DNA of 64,000 bases from Actinoplanes siamensis (GTDB lineage Bacteria; Actinomycetota; Actinomycetes; Mycobacteriales; Micromonosporaceae), in contig NZ_BOMW01000015.1 in NCBI RefSeq assembly GCF_016862395.1, positions 1 to 64,000 of the forward strand. Reading direction: 5' to 3'. Each line of letters starts with the position of its first letter. Position 1 is the stretch's first letter. The notes under the pieces were generated by a model, which was not told where the DNA came from, did not search any database, and saw only the letters and a list, made by a program, of their open reading frames with translations. This document shows positions 34,546-42,086 of this stretch, piece by piece. The translations under genes were made by a program, and so were the position numbers.

Positions 34546-35184
34546 TCAGAGGTACGAATCGGACGCGGCGTACAAGCCCAGCGCAATCATGAGGAAGCCG
34601 GAGACCCCGGTCAGCACGTGCGCGACCCGGGAGGTCATCAGACGCCGGGACGCCGCGCCGACGCCGACCAGCAGCGCCTGCCAACCCGCCGACGCGGCGA
34701 AGATGCCGGCGACGAAGAACGCGGCGGCGGTCCAGGACATCGTGCCGCCGATACCGACGGCCGCCGACGCGAAATAGCCGATGGTCAGCGGGTTGGCCGC
34801 GGTCAGGCCGAGCAGCAGGAGGAAGGCGCGGGTCGCCGTCACCGGCATGCCGCGCCCCCCGGTGGCGTCGGCGGACCCGGCCGCGCGGGCGCGGCGCAGG
34901 GCGAGCAACTCGCGCACGCCGAGAAAGACCAGGACGGCGCCCGCGACGATGCGCAGCGGCGGCAGAAACGGTCCGACGGCGGCGGCAACGCCACCGCCGA
35001 CGGACACCGCCAGAGCCGCGAATATGAGGTCGGTCGTCGCCACACCGAGTGCCGCGGCGATGCCGACCCGCACTCCTCGCGCCTGCCCGGTTCTGATCAC
35101 CAACAGGCCAATGGCTCCCAAAGGAACGGCGACGGCCAATCCGGCGAGCGAACCCGCGACGACATAACCCATTGCGGCAGACAT
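34546..35184 (-). CDS. LysE-type translocator downstream of the radical-SAM operon
   Basis: A 212-residue membrane protein with six helices. The N-terminal GSLAGLAVAVPLGAIGLLVIRTGQARG matches the LysE/RhtB signature (G-x-x-x-P-G-P variant with PLGAI), followed by AALGVATTDLIFAALAV and a LTAANPLTIGYFA segment in the second half. The family exports amino acids or small zwitterionic compounds. ATG 35184 is chosen because GGGGGG precedes it. It lies 58 bp after the third radical-SAM gene on the same strand, so it may export the pathway product; that is inference. Confidence 0.85.
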   Translation of the reverse strand: MSAAMGYVVAGSLAGLAVAVPLGAIGLLVIRTGQARGVRVGIAAALGVATTDLIFAALAVSVGGGVAAAVGPFLPPLRIVAGAVLVFLGVRELLALRRARAAGSADATGGRGMPVTATRAFLLLLGLTAANPLTIGYFASAAVGIGGTMSWTAAAFFVAGIFAASAGWQALLVGVGAASRRLMTSRVAHVLTGVSGFLMIALGLYAASDSYL

Positions 35185-35242
35185 GCGACCCCCCGGCGGA
35201 CGACACAAATGGGCGCGACGTCCTAGAGGGTACAGTAGGAAG

Positions 35243-36553
35243 CTATTCCATAAGTTCCGATATCCCGAAGCGGACCTCGCCGTCATCGGCCGGACTCAGA
35301 TCCTCCTCCGCGTAGAAACGTTCGTAGACGTTCGTCGAATAAAGCTGCCCAGCACGGGTCAGCTCGTAACGGTCGCCCACCAGCCGCAGCCAATCCTTAT
35401 CGACCAGCTCCTGAATCTCCGTAGGGAACACCGTTACCATATCGATACCGAAGCGGCGACGGAAGTCCGAGACGGAGACCTCGCACATCTTGAGGCCGCG
35501 GATCATGACCCGCCGCATCTCCTGCTCCTTGGTGAGCACCGTGCCGATGTCAATGGGAATACGCCCGTTGTCCACCATCTCGTAGTAACGGTTCAGCGGA
35601 TGGACGTTCACGAAGAGCCGATCATGAATGACGCTCTTCGACGAGACACCAAAGCCAATCATCGGCCAGGTGCGCCAGTAGTACTCGAGAAAACGCGACA
35701 GGTCACGGCAGCGGTCCGGGTGGAAATAGCCCGTCGAACTGCGCCGGCGGAAGCCCGCGGCCTCCATCGCGTCCATCGCGTACTCGTACATCCGGGTCTC
35801 GTCGGCCGGCGACGGCAACGTCATCTTGCCCGAGCTGATCAGGCTGTGGAACGCCGTCTTGGGCCAGATCTCCAGGCCGTAGCTCGTGATGCATGCCGGC
35901 TCCAGCTCGATCGCCCGGTCGACGCTGCGCTTCCAGTCGTCCAGGGACTGATCCGGGAGCGGGAAAATCAGGTCGATGTTGGTGTGCCGGAATCCGCCCT
36001 CGACCACCATGCGGTACGCGTTCTCGGCGGTCGCGACGTCGTGCGACCGGTTGCAGATCTTGAGCAGCCGGTCGTCGAACGCCTGCACGCCGACGTTCAC
36101 CCGGTTGAACCCGCCGGCGACCAGCGTCTCGACCTTGTGGAGGTCGACCGTCGACGGGTCGAACTCGAGGGCGATCTCGCACCCCTCGTTGAACTCGAAC
36201 TCCTCGCGGCAGACGTCGAGGAGGTGCACGAGCTGCTCGCCGGTGAGGATGCCCGGCGTGCCCCCGCCGAAGTAGACCGCGTCGATGGAGAAGGCGGGAA
36301 ACGTGCGGTTGGCGACGAACGTCCGGATCTCCTTCTCCAGCGCCGCGACGTACCGCGCGAAGTGCGACTCGTTCTTGTTGATGTACACCGTGTAGTCGCA
36401 GAACCCGCACTTCTTGATGCAGAAGGGGACGTGCAGGTAGAGGACCGCGCTCTCCTTGCGGAAGTACTCATCGTGGTCCACGTGCCGGTACTTGAACGGG
36501 TAGGTGTGGATGTTGCGGCGGGTGATCTGACTGTCGGGCTCGGCCTGGTACAT
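35243..36553 (-). CDS. HemW-like radical SAM protein (coproporphyrinogen dehydrogenase family)
   Basis: A 436-residue enzyme with the radical-SAM cluster motif C45-x3-C49-x2-C52 (VPFCIKKCGFCDY), the aromatic residue before the third Cys and the GGGTPGIL SAM site, followed by LEFDPSTVD and GVQAFDDRLLKICNR, characteristic of the HemN/HemW family. The C-terminal winged-helix-like region (residues ~340-420) is present. Family members are heme chaperones, coproporphyrinogen oxidases or radical methylases; its position as third in a run of three radical-SAM genes argues for a dedicated pathway role rather than housekeeping HemW. It ends 58 bp before the LysE gene. Confidence 0.88.
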   Translation of the reverse strand: MYQAEPDSQITRRNIHTYPFKYRHVDHDEYFRKESAVLYLHVPFCIKKCGFCDYTVYINKNESHFARYVAALEKEIRTFVANRTFPAFSIDAVYFGGGTPGILTGEQLVHLLDVCREEFEFNEGCEIALEFDPSTVDLHKVETLVAGGFNRVNVGVQAFDDRLLKICNRSHDVATAENAYRMVVEGGFRHTNIDLIFPLPDQSLDDWKRSVDRAIELEPACITSYGLEIWPKTAFHSLISSGKMTLPSPADETRMYEYAMDAMEAAGFRRRSSTGYFHPDRCRDLSRFLEYYWRTWPMIGFGVSSKSVIHDRLFVNVHPLNRYYEMVDNGRIPIDIGTVLTKEQEMRRVMIRGLKMCEVSVSDFRRRFGIDMVTVFPTEIQELVDKDWLRLVGDRYELTRAGQLYSTNVYERFYAEEDLSPADDGEVRFGISELME

Positions 36554-36574
36554 CGGGCTACCTCCGGTGAAACG

Positions 36575-38089
36575 TCAGCAGACAAGCTCGAACGGCTGCA
36601 CGGCGTCGGCGGCCGGGCGGGCGTCGGTACGACCGTTCGGCGTCACCGGCCTGCCGCAGGACACGAACAGGTCGTCGAAGACGTTCCGGTCGCGGGCCAG
36701 GTAGGGCTCCCCCGCCCGCGCCACGAGCCGGACCACCTCCTCGGCCAGCAGCAGTTGGTAGCGGCACGACTCCTCGTTGAGCACGTTGAGGTCGCCGGAG
36801 GCCACGTAGTTCTCCTGCCGGCAGCCACCGCCACACAGGTACCGGGCCCAGCACTGCCCGCACACCGGGTGCTCGTCCACGGTCCGCCGCCACTCCGGGT
36901 GCGGCCGGGTCAGCCCGGACTGACCGGTGCCCACGTCGAACGACTCCTCCCCGACCAGGCGGTGACACGGGCTGATGGTCCCGTCCGGCGAATGCGTGTA
37001 GTACGTCCGCCCGCCCGAGCAGAACGACAGGGCGGTCAGGCCCTCGAGCATCATCTGAGCGGTGCGTTCGTACTCCAGGACTCCGGCAAAGCGATTTTCC
37101 GGGGTGAAGAGCGAGGGGTACGCGTGCAGGAAATCGCGGAACTGCTCGATCATTCCCGGGCGCAGGAAGTGGTTCACGTACGCGATCTCCTGAGGGCCGC
37201 TCAGCACCTTGTCGCCCAGCTTCAGCGTGAGCGCGACGCTCTTGCCCTGCTGATTGACGGGGTACACGCCCGGGTAGATCTGGAAGAAGTCGAACAGGTT
37301 GAGCGACCACAATTCCCGGACGCTGTCGACCAGCGTGGGCTGTTCGGTCGCGATCGTCATCCGGGCGACCAGAATGATGTTGTCATCAGCCGCGTGGCGC
37401 AGGGTCCAGAGATTCTTCATGATCCGGTCGTACGAGCCGCGCCCGTTCTTGGCCGGCCGGTTACGGTCCTGGACCTCCCGGGGGCCGTCCAGCGACACCG
37501 ACACGATGAAGCGGTGCTTCGCGAACAGTTCCGTGATCCCGGCGGGCATCAGGGTGAGATTCGTGGAGATCCGGTAGACGAATTGCAGATCCCGCTCCGC
37601 CGCGACCCGCTCACTACGTTCACAGATCGCTTTGATCAGCGGGAAGTTCGCCAGCGGCTCGCCACCGAAGAATTCGAAGCGCACCCGCCGGCCCGGCGCG
37701 AGGTTCTCCTCGATGAACGTGAAGATCCAGCCCACCGAGTGCTCGCCCATGGCCTCCTTCATCCGGCCGTAGTCGCCGCCCTCGGCGAAGCAGTACGTGC
37801 ACGCCAAGTTGCAGATGTTCGTCAGGTTGACGTTGACGGCGAAGTCCGAGCCGTCGGCGAGGTCGCTCCGCTGCAGCGTGTCCCGGTTGCTGCCGGCGTC
37901 CTCGGTCACGGCGAGCGACTCCCACGCGGCGCGTTCCTCGACACTCAGGTGCTCGACACCTCGGCGCAGCCGCTCGCCCACCTCCCTCGGCATGCGGGCG
38001 ACCCGGTGGGTACCGGTGATCATGACCGCGGACTCGCGCTCGTCCAGATCGGCGACGAAGTAATCGACTCCGCTACGCACGACCGGCAC
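36575..38089 (-). CDS. Radical SAM/SPASM-type peptide-maturase-like enzyme
   Basis: About 504 residues from GTG 38089 (GTG 38080 is an alternative). An N-terminal ~65-residue module (VDYFVADLDERESAVMITG) may be a winged-helix peptide-recognition element. The radical-SAM core has C93-x3-C97-x2-C100 (NICNLACTYCFAEGG), FEFFGGEPL and VSVSLDGP. The C-terminal region carries a SPASM-like set: FCSGG, SPCHRL, then CGQCWARYLCGGGC and SCRYQ, which would bind auxiliary 4Fe-4S clusters. SPASM enzymes commonly crosslink or modify ribosomal peptides. It overlaps the upstream AmrS-like gene by 17 bp and lies 21 bp before the HemW-like gene. Confidence 0.9.
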   Translation of the reverse strand: MPVVRSGVDYFVADLDERESAVMITGTHRVARMPREVGERLRRGVEHLSVEERAAWESLAVTEDAGSNRDTLQRSDLADGSDFAVNVNLTNICNLACTYCFAEGGDYGRMKEAMGEHSVGWIFTFIEENLAPGRRVRFEFFGGEPLANFPLIKAICERSERVAAERDLQFVYRISTNLTLMPAGITELFAKHRFIVSVSLDGPREVQDRNRPAKNGRGSYDRIMKNLWTLRHAADDNIILVARMTIATEQPTLVDSVRELWSLNLFDFFQIYPGVYPVNQQGKSVALTLKLGDKVLSGPQEIAYVNHFLRPGMIEQFRDFLHAYPSLFTPENRFAGVLEYERTAQMMLEGLTALSFCSGGRTYYTHSPDGTISPCHRLVGEESFDVGTGQSGLTRPHPEWRRTVDEHPVCGQCWARYLCGGGCRQENYVASGDLNVLNEESCRYQLLLAEEVVRLVARAGEPYLARDRNVFDDLFVSCGRPVTPNGRTDARPAADAVQPFELVC

Positions 38090-39527
38090 CCCGCAATCGC
38101 AGCGCCGCCTCCGGAACCGCGTCGCTGGAGTGCTTGATCTGCAGGACCGTGTCCGTCGGGAAGTGCGCCCGGTCGTACACCTCGTACATGCTGACGTGCA
38201 CGCCCGGCGGGGTCTGGATCGTGACACCGCGGTCGTCGGTCGCGGACTTGCAGGCGATGAAGCGGTACTGCGCGCCGGGCATGACCGGGACCCGCTTGAT
38301 CTCGCGGCCGTTGCTGGCGCCACCCAGCACCCGCACGATCACCTCGTGCGTGGCGGGCGCCTCGCTGCTCACCTCGATGTGCACGGCCTTGACGTCACCG
38401 CGCCACTCGTGGTCGGTCCCCGACAGATCGCTGTCCGGCACCTCGACGATGTTCAGACCGGCCGTCTGCGGCTTGGGCAGCAGCTGGAACGCGAGGGGGC
38501 GGTCGCAGGTACGGCAGTTCGACTCCTCGGTGAGCCCGACGGGACGCGCGATGAGGCCGTACCGCTCGACCACCACCGTGCCGCAGTAGGGGCAGAACGA
38601 GTTCGTCGCCTCGTTGTCGTACACGTTGCCGAGGTAGCAGTAGCGGATCCCCTCGGCAAGCGCGACCTCGCGGGCCCGCTCCAGCCGCTCCACCGGGGTC
38701 CGGTCGACCTGCGTGTACTTGTAGTCCGGGTGGAACCGGACGAAGTGCACCGGCACGTCCGGGCTCAGCTCGTCGAGAACCCAGCGGGACAGCTTGCGGG
38801 CGTCCGCTTCGCTGTCGTTGGCGTCGGTGACCAGCAGGCTGGAGACCTCGACGTGCTTGCCCCGGTCGAACACGTACTTGGTGGCATCCAGCACCGGCTG
38901 TAGCTGGCCCTTCGTGACGCGCTTGTAGAACGTGGGGTCCATCGACTTGAGCGAGATGCTGAAGATGTCGATGACGTCGCACAGCTCCTTGGCGCCCTCG
39001 AGGGAGATGTAGAACGCCGACTTGAACAGGTTCACCAGCCCGTGCTGCCGAGCCAGGCGCGCGGTGTCCAGGACGAACTCGTGCCAGACCACCGGATCGT
39101 TGTACGTCCACGAGATGACCTGGATGCCGCGTTCGAGCGCGCTCTCCACCACCTGCTCGGGGGTGTAGTAGTGCACCGAGCGGTCTTCCACGTACCGGGC
39201 CTGCGAGGTCTGCCAGTTGTGGCAGTAGTCGCAGTTCATCATGCAGCCGATGTTGCCCATCGACAGGATGCGGGCGCCCGGGGCGTAGTGGTAGCAGGCT
39301 TCGGTCTCGATCGTTTCCTCGGTCATCGCCACGGACTTGCCGTAGTTCAGGGTGACCAGCTCGCCGCCGCGGTTCGCGCGCACCCGGCAGAACCCCACCG
39401 AGCCGGGCCGGATGACGCAGTTACGCGGTGAGAGATGGCACTGAACGGTGCCGTCGGGCCGGGAGCTGTAGAGCACCGCGGGGTGGGTGTCCTGCTGCCA
39501 GTCCCATTGCTTCTGATCTTTGGGCAC
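38073..39527 (-). CDS. AmrS-like (AmmeMemoRadiSam-type) radical SAM protein with C-terminal extension
   Basis: A 484-residue protein from GTG 39527, preceded by AGAGAGG. The core matches the radical-SAM member of the AmmeMemoRadiSam group: HLSPRNCVIRPGSVGFCRVR, SMGNIGCMMNCDYCHNWQ (C95, C99, C102), SWTYNDPVVWHEF and a zinc-ribbon-like CPYC...CRTC pair. Family members are usually ~340-360 residues; the last ~120 residues here (from HEWRGDVKAVHIEV) form an extra beta-rich domain. The customary AMMECR1 and Memo partners are absent from the window. It is the first enzyme of the three-gene radical-SAM run, 19 bp after the candidate peptide ORF. Confidence 0.88.
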   Translation of the reverse strand: MPKDQKQWDWQQDTHPAVLYSSRPDGTVQCHLSPRNCVIRPGSVGFCRVRANRGGELVTLNYGKSVAMTEETIETEACYHYAPGARILSMGNIGCMMNCDYCHNWQTSQARYVEDRSVHYYTPEQVVESALERGIQVISWTYNDPVVWHEFVLDTARLARQHGLVNLFKSAFYISLEGAKELCDVIDIFSISLKSMDPTFYKRVTKGQLQPVLDATKYVFDRGKHVEVSSLLVTDANDSEADARKLSRWVLDELSPDVPVHFVRFHPDYKYTQVDRTPVERLERAREVALAEGIRYCYLGNVYDNEATNSFCPYCGTVVVERYGLIARPVGLTEESNCRTCDRPLAFQLLPKPQTAGLNIVEVPDSDLSGTDHEWRGDVKAVHIEVSSEAPATHEVIVRVLGGASNGREIKRVPVMPGAQYRFIACKSATDDRGVTIQTPPGVHVSMYEVYDRAHFPTDTVLQIKHSSDAVPEAALRLRGAGRA

Positions 39528-39546
39528 GGAAAGCCTCTCTGTCCGA

Positions 39547-39687
39547 TTACGACCCGTTCGCTACCGGCAATTTCAGAATGCTTTTGAGGAAGACCTCGCA
39601 CACAAATGCCGGCGCATGCGCCGACATTCGATCCGTGCAAATGTCACGATGCCCGGCCAGGCGATCGATGATCTTAATGTCGGCCAT
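39547..39687 (-). CDS. 46-residue ORF heading the radical-SAM operon; candidate precursor peptide
   Basis: Minus-strand ATG 39687 to TAA 39547-39549. The N-terminal part reads MADIKIIDRLAGHRDICTDR, the middle MSAHAPAFVCEVF and the end LKSILKLPVANGS. It has two Cys (17 and 30), a hydrophobic middle and a small polar Asn-Gly-Ser end. A near-consensus promoter lies just upstream, and the first radical-SAM gene starts 19 bp after the stop with its own ribosome-binding site. GTG 39717 could extend it by 10 residues. Codon third positions are less GC-rich (about 70%) than the neighbours. I infer a substrate or leader peptide for the three enzymes; no homolog is recognised, so a regulatory peptide is possible. 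Confidence 0.55.
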   Translation of the reverse strand: MADIKIIDRLAGHRDICTDRMSAHAPAFVCEVFLKSILKLPVANGS

Positions 39688-39700
39688 CGACTTGTCGCAC

Positions 39701-39730
39701 AAGGTATCGACCGTCACTGCCGACTGTCAA
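39701..39730 (-). promoter_or_regulatory. Sigma-70-type promoter of the peptide/radical-SAM operon
   Basis: On the minus strand a perfect -35 TTGACA (39730-39725) is followed after 18 bp by TACCTT (39706-39701, TANNNT). The ATG of the 46-residue ORF is 13 nt beyond the -10, leaving a leader of only ~5-7 nt. It is among the best promoter matches in the window and sets the operon start. Confidence 0.65.
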
Positions 39731-40657
39731 GCATGGCATATACACCTGTGAATGATCAAAAGCGCCACGGGGCTATTTCCGATACTCATGGCATCCGCGC
39801 GAATAGCGATCTTGATTCGTTGATCACGCCCCGACGCGATCTTCGCCGGATCCCGCCCGGGACCACGATGGAACGGTGGCCGCGCGCCGCGGCGACGCAC
39901 GCCCATGCCGCGCGGCCGGAATTCCGGCTGTTCAGCGCCCCCTGGAGGCACTACGGCGGGCCCGTGCCGACCCGGCATCGCGGGTGGCGACGACTTCCGC
40001 CCGGTTGGTGCCGGATCGGACCGGGAGTGACACGATGGGCGTCAACCCTGGACCGGTTGGCCGGCGGCCGCTTTCCGGGCGCTCCGCATCGTCGCGATAC
40101 CAGCGGAACCACGGCTGTCGTAGCGCGCGGATACCGATGATTACGGTGACGATACGGCGACGGGAACAATCCTTTTCTCTGCCGACGCTGATGTCACGAG
40201 GTGAATATTCGGTCATACGGGGTCGGTGGCGTCCATGGGTTGCCGAGCAGCGCGTTTCGTAGACCGGTAGCTGCGCGTAGGCTGTTCTCGCGAATGGTCG
40301 GGATGCAGCCGCGGACGGCCAGGAAGGTCCGGGCGTCGCTGGGTGTGTGGAAGCCGCCGCGGAGGCCGGTCCTGGATGTGACCGTCCGGACGGCCGGTTC
40401 GGCGACGTCGGTCGGGAACGCGATGACGGGGGAGTCGGTGGCGAGGCCGTTGACGGCTGCGGGGCATCCTGGACTCATCCCGGATCGAGCGCTGGAAGTC
40501 CGAGTTTTGCGGCTTGGAGAATGGCTGTGACCGTAGTTCTCCCGGAACTCCGCGGCAGGCCGGTGGTCGAGAGCCGGCGCCACGAATGCCGGGCCGGCTC
40601 GGAATGCCGGGCCGGCTCAGCCGCGCAGGCGGGCATTGCCGCTGAGCACAGGCGTAC
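39731..40657. other. ~930-bp region without a supportable gene, partly lower GC
   Basis: Upstream of the peptide promoter the sequence becomes visibly more AT-rich (for example 39730-39840 and 40130-40215) than the rest of the window. Overlapping frames exist on both strands at 40194-40583, but neither shows codon bias, a ribosome-binding site or a family match. A short direct repeat GGAATGCCGGGCCGGCTC-like unit lies near 40585-40618. It may be decayed mobile or transferred DNA; I see no transposase, tRNA or terminal repeats. Confidence 0.4.
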
Positions 40658-41425
40658 TCATGCGAGCGGGAATCCGCCCCAGGCGGCCGTGAGCAGGGCC
40701 GGGAGAACCTCCGCGGCGGGGCCCGGGAGGTTCACCGTGGCGATCGGGTCCAGCGGGGTGGGCCGGGGATTCACCTGCAAGACCGCGGCGCCCGAGCGGG
40801 CGGCCAGCCGGGGGATCTCGGCGGCCGGGTAGACCAGGCCGGACGTGCCGACGGTCAGCAGCACGTCGCAGGCCGACGCGGCGCGGGCGGCGGTCTCCAG
40901 GGCCGGCTCGGGCAGCTGCTCGCCGAACCAGACGACGCCCGGGCGGATCAGGCCGTCGCAGTGGGCGCAGCGCGGGGGCGGGACGCGGCGGCCCTCGCCG
41001 GACTGGTCCGGTGTGGACGGCAGCGGCGCGGGGCGGGCGCAGGTCGCGCAGCGCGGGGCGAACAGGCTGCCGTGCAGGTGGACCGGGGACGCCGAACCGG
41101 CCCGCTCGTGCAGATCGTCGACGTTCTGGGTGATCACCGTCAGCTGCGGGACGAGGGTGGCAAGGCGGGCCACGGCCAGGTGACCCTGATTCGGGTGGAC
41201 CCGTTGGACGATCCGGCGGCGCCACTCGTACCAGCCCCAGACCAGGTCCGGATCCTCCCGGAAGGCCTGCGCGGTGGCCAGCGACTGCGCGTCGAAGCGG
41301 GACCACAGGCCGGTCAGCGCGTCCCGGAACGTCGGCACGCCGCTCTCCGCGGAGATCCCGGCGCCGGTGAAGACGACCACGTGGCGGGACCGTTCCAGCA
41401 GTTTCGCGGCGTCGTTCAGGTCCAT
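40658..41425 (-). CDS. Sir2-family NAD-dependent protein deacylase
   Basis: A 255-residue cytoplasmic sirtuin (CobB class III-like). NAD-binding VVVFTGAGISAESGVPTFRD, the catalytic VITQNVDDLHERAG and HLHGS (catalytic His), GVVWFGEQLP and TVGTSGLVYPAAEIP are all present. The zinc site is two Cys pairs, CATC and CAHC. It removes acetyl/acyl groups from lysines, often of acyl-CoA synthetases; one such gene is at 61563, but no direct link is shown. ATG 41425 is preceded by GAGGAG, so the longer upstream frame is rejected. Confidence 0.95.
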   Translation of the reverse strand: MDLNDAAKLLERSRHVVVFTGAGISAESGVPTFRDALTGLWSRFDAQSLATAQAFREDPDLVWGWYEWRRRIVQRVHPNQGHLAVARLATLVPQLTVITQNVDDLHERAGSASPVHLHGSLFAPRCATCARPAPLPSTPDQSGEGRRVPPPRCAHCDGLIRPGVVWFGEQLPEPALETAARAASACDVLLTVGTSGLVYPAAEIPRLAARSGAAVLQVNPRPTPLDPIATVNLPGPAAEVLPALLTAAWGGFPLA

Positions 41426-41556
41426 CTCAGCGTGCTCCTCATCCGGGGCCGGGCGCCAACGCGTACCGCAGGAAGTGTGGCAGCGGCCCGGCCCCCGCCG
41501 CATCACCGTTCCCGGGGTGGGTCGTTTGAGCATCAGACGGGTGTGGTGGAGGTGCC

Positions 41557-42027
41557 GTGATTCGAGGGCGAACCGGTCTGCTGGTCGCGGCGATGGCCGT
41601 GACGGCGATGGCCGGATGCGACGGGTCCGCGGTGGGCCGGGCCGGGGCCGGGCGGCCGCTCACCCCGGTCTCCGAGAGCCTGCCCCCGCCGAGCCGGGAG
41701 GTGCTGGCTCCGGACGCGCCGGTGCGCAGTGTGCTACCGGGCGACGAGATGGCGGAGCCGGAACCCTCGCCGCCGGGGGAACGCTCCCCGGCGAGCGGCC
41801 GGCCGGCGCGTACCCGGCAGCCACGTGTCACCGACCGATCCGACCTGCCGGACCGGCGGGACGAGCGGGGCCGGCGGAAACGGCCCGGCCTGGCGGCGAC
41901 CTCGACCCGATCGGCCCGGCAGGCCCACCCGAAGCCGTCGGCGGAGCCGATCGTGCCGGATCCGGCCACCGAACCCGCGGCACCGGCCGCACCCGCGGCG
42001 CCGGACGAGACCGCGGAGGGCAGTTGA
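41557..42027 (+). CDS. Proline-rich putative lipoprotein
   Basis: A 156-residue protein from GTG 41557. The N-terminus MIRGRTGLLVAAMAVTAMAG is a lipoprotein signal with Cys21 in AMAGC as the lipidation site. The remainder is disordered, rich in Pro, Arg, Ala and Glu, ending in an Ala-Pro tract (PAAPAAPAAPDE). There is no recognisable domain. A TTG at 42024 overlaps its stop and could couple it to the following repeat protein, so both may act at the outer membrane face. Confidence 0.6.
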   Translation: MIRGRTGLLVAAMAVTAMAGCDGSAVGRAGAGRPLTPVSESLPPPSREVLAPDAPVRSVLPGDEMAEPEPSPPGERSPASGRPARTRQPRVTDRSDLPDRRDERGRRKRPGLAATSTRSARQAHPKPSAEPIVPDPATEPAAPAAPAAPDETAEGS

Positions 42028-42086
42028 CGCCGGCTCGCGCCGCTGTACGGTGGCGTCGTCAGGTCGACCGCCTGGGTTCTCGTGCG

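Noticed and set aside
39347-39640. 97-codon minus-strand frame across the AmrS-like start
   Set aside because: It overlaps the start of a well-supported gene in another frame and shows no codon bias; the 46-codon frame is better placed behind the promoter.
40194-40583. Minus-strand 129-codon frame (and an overlapping plus-strand frame) as a gene or transposase remnant
   Set aside because: Both frames lack codon bias and a ribosome-binding site, and no transposase DDE motif or terminal repeats are seen.
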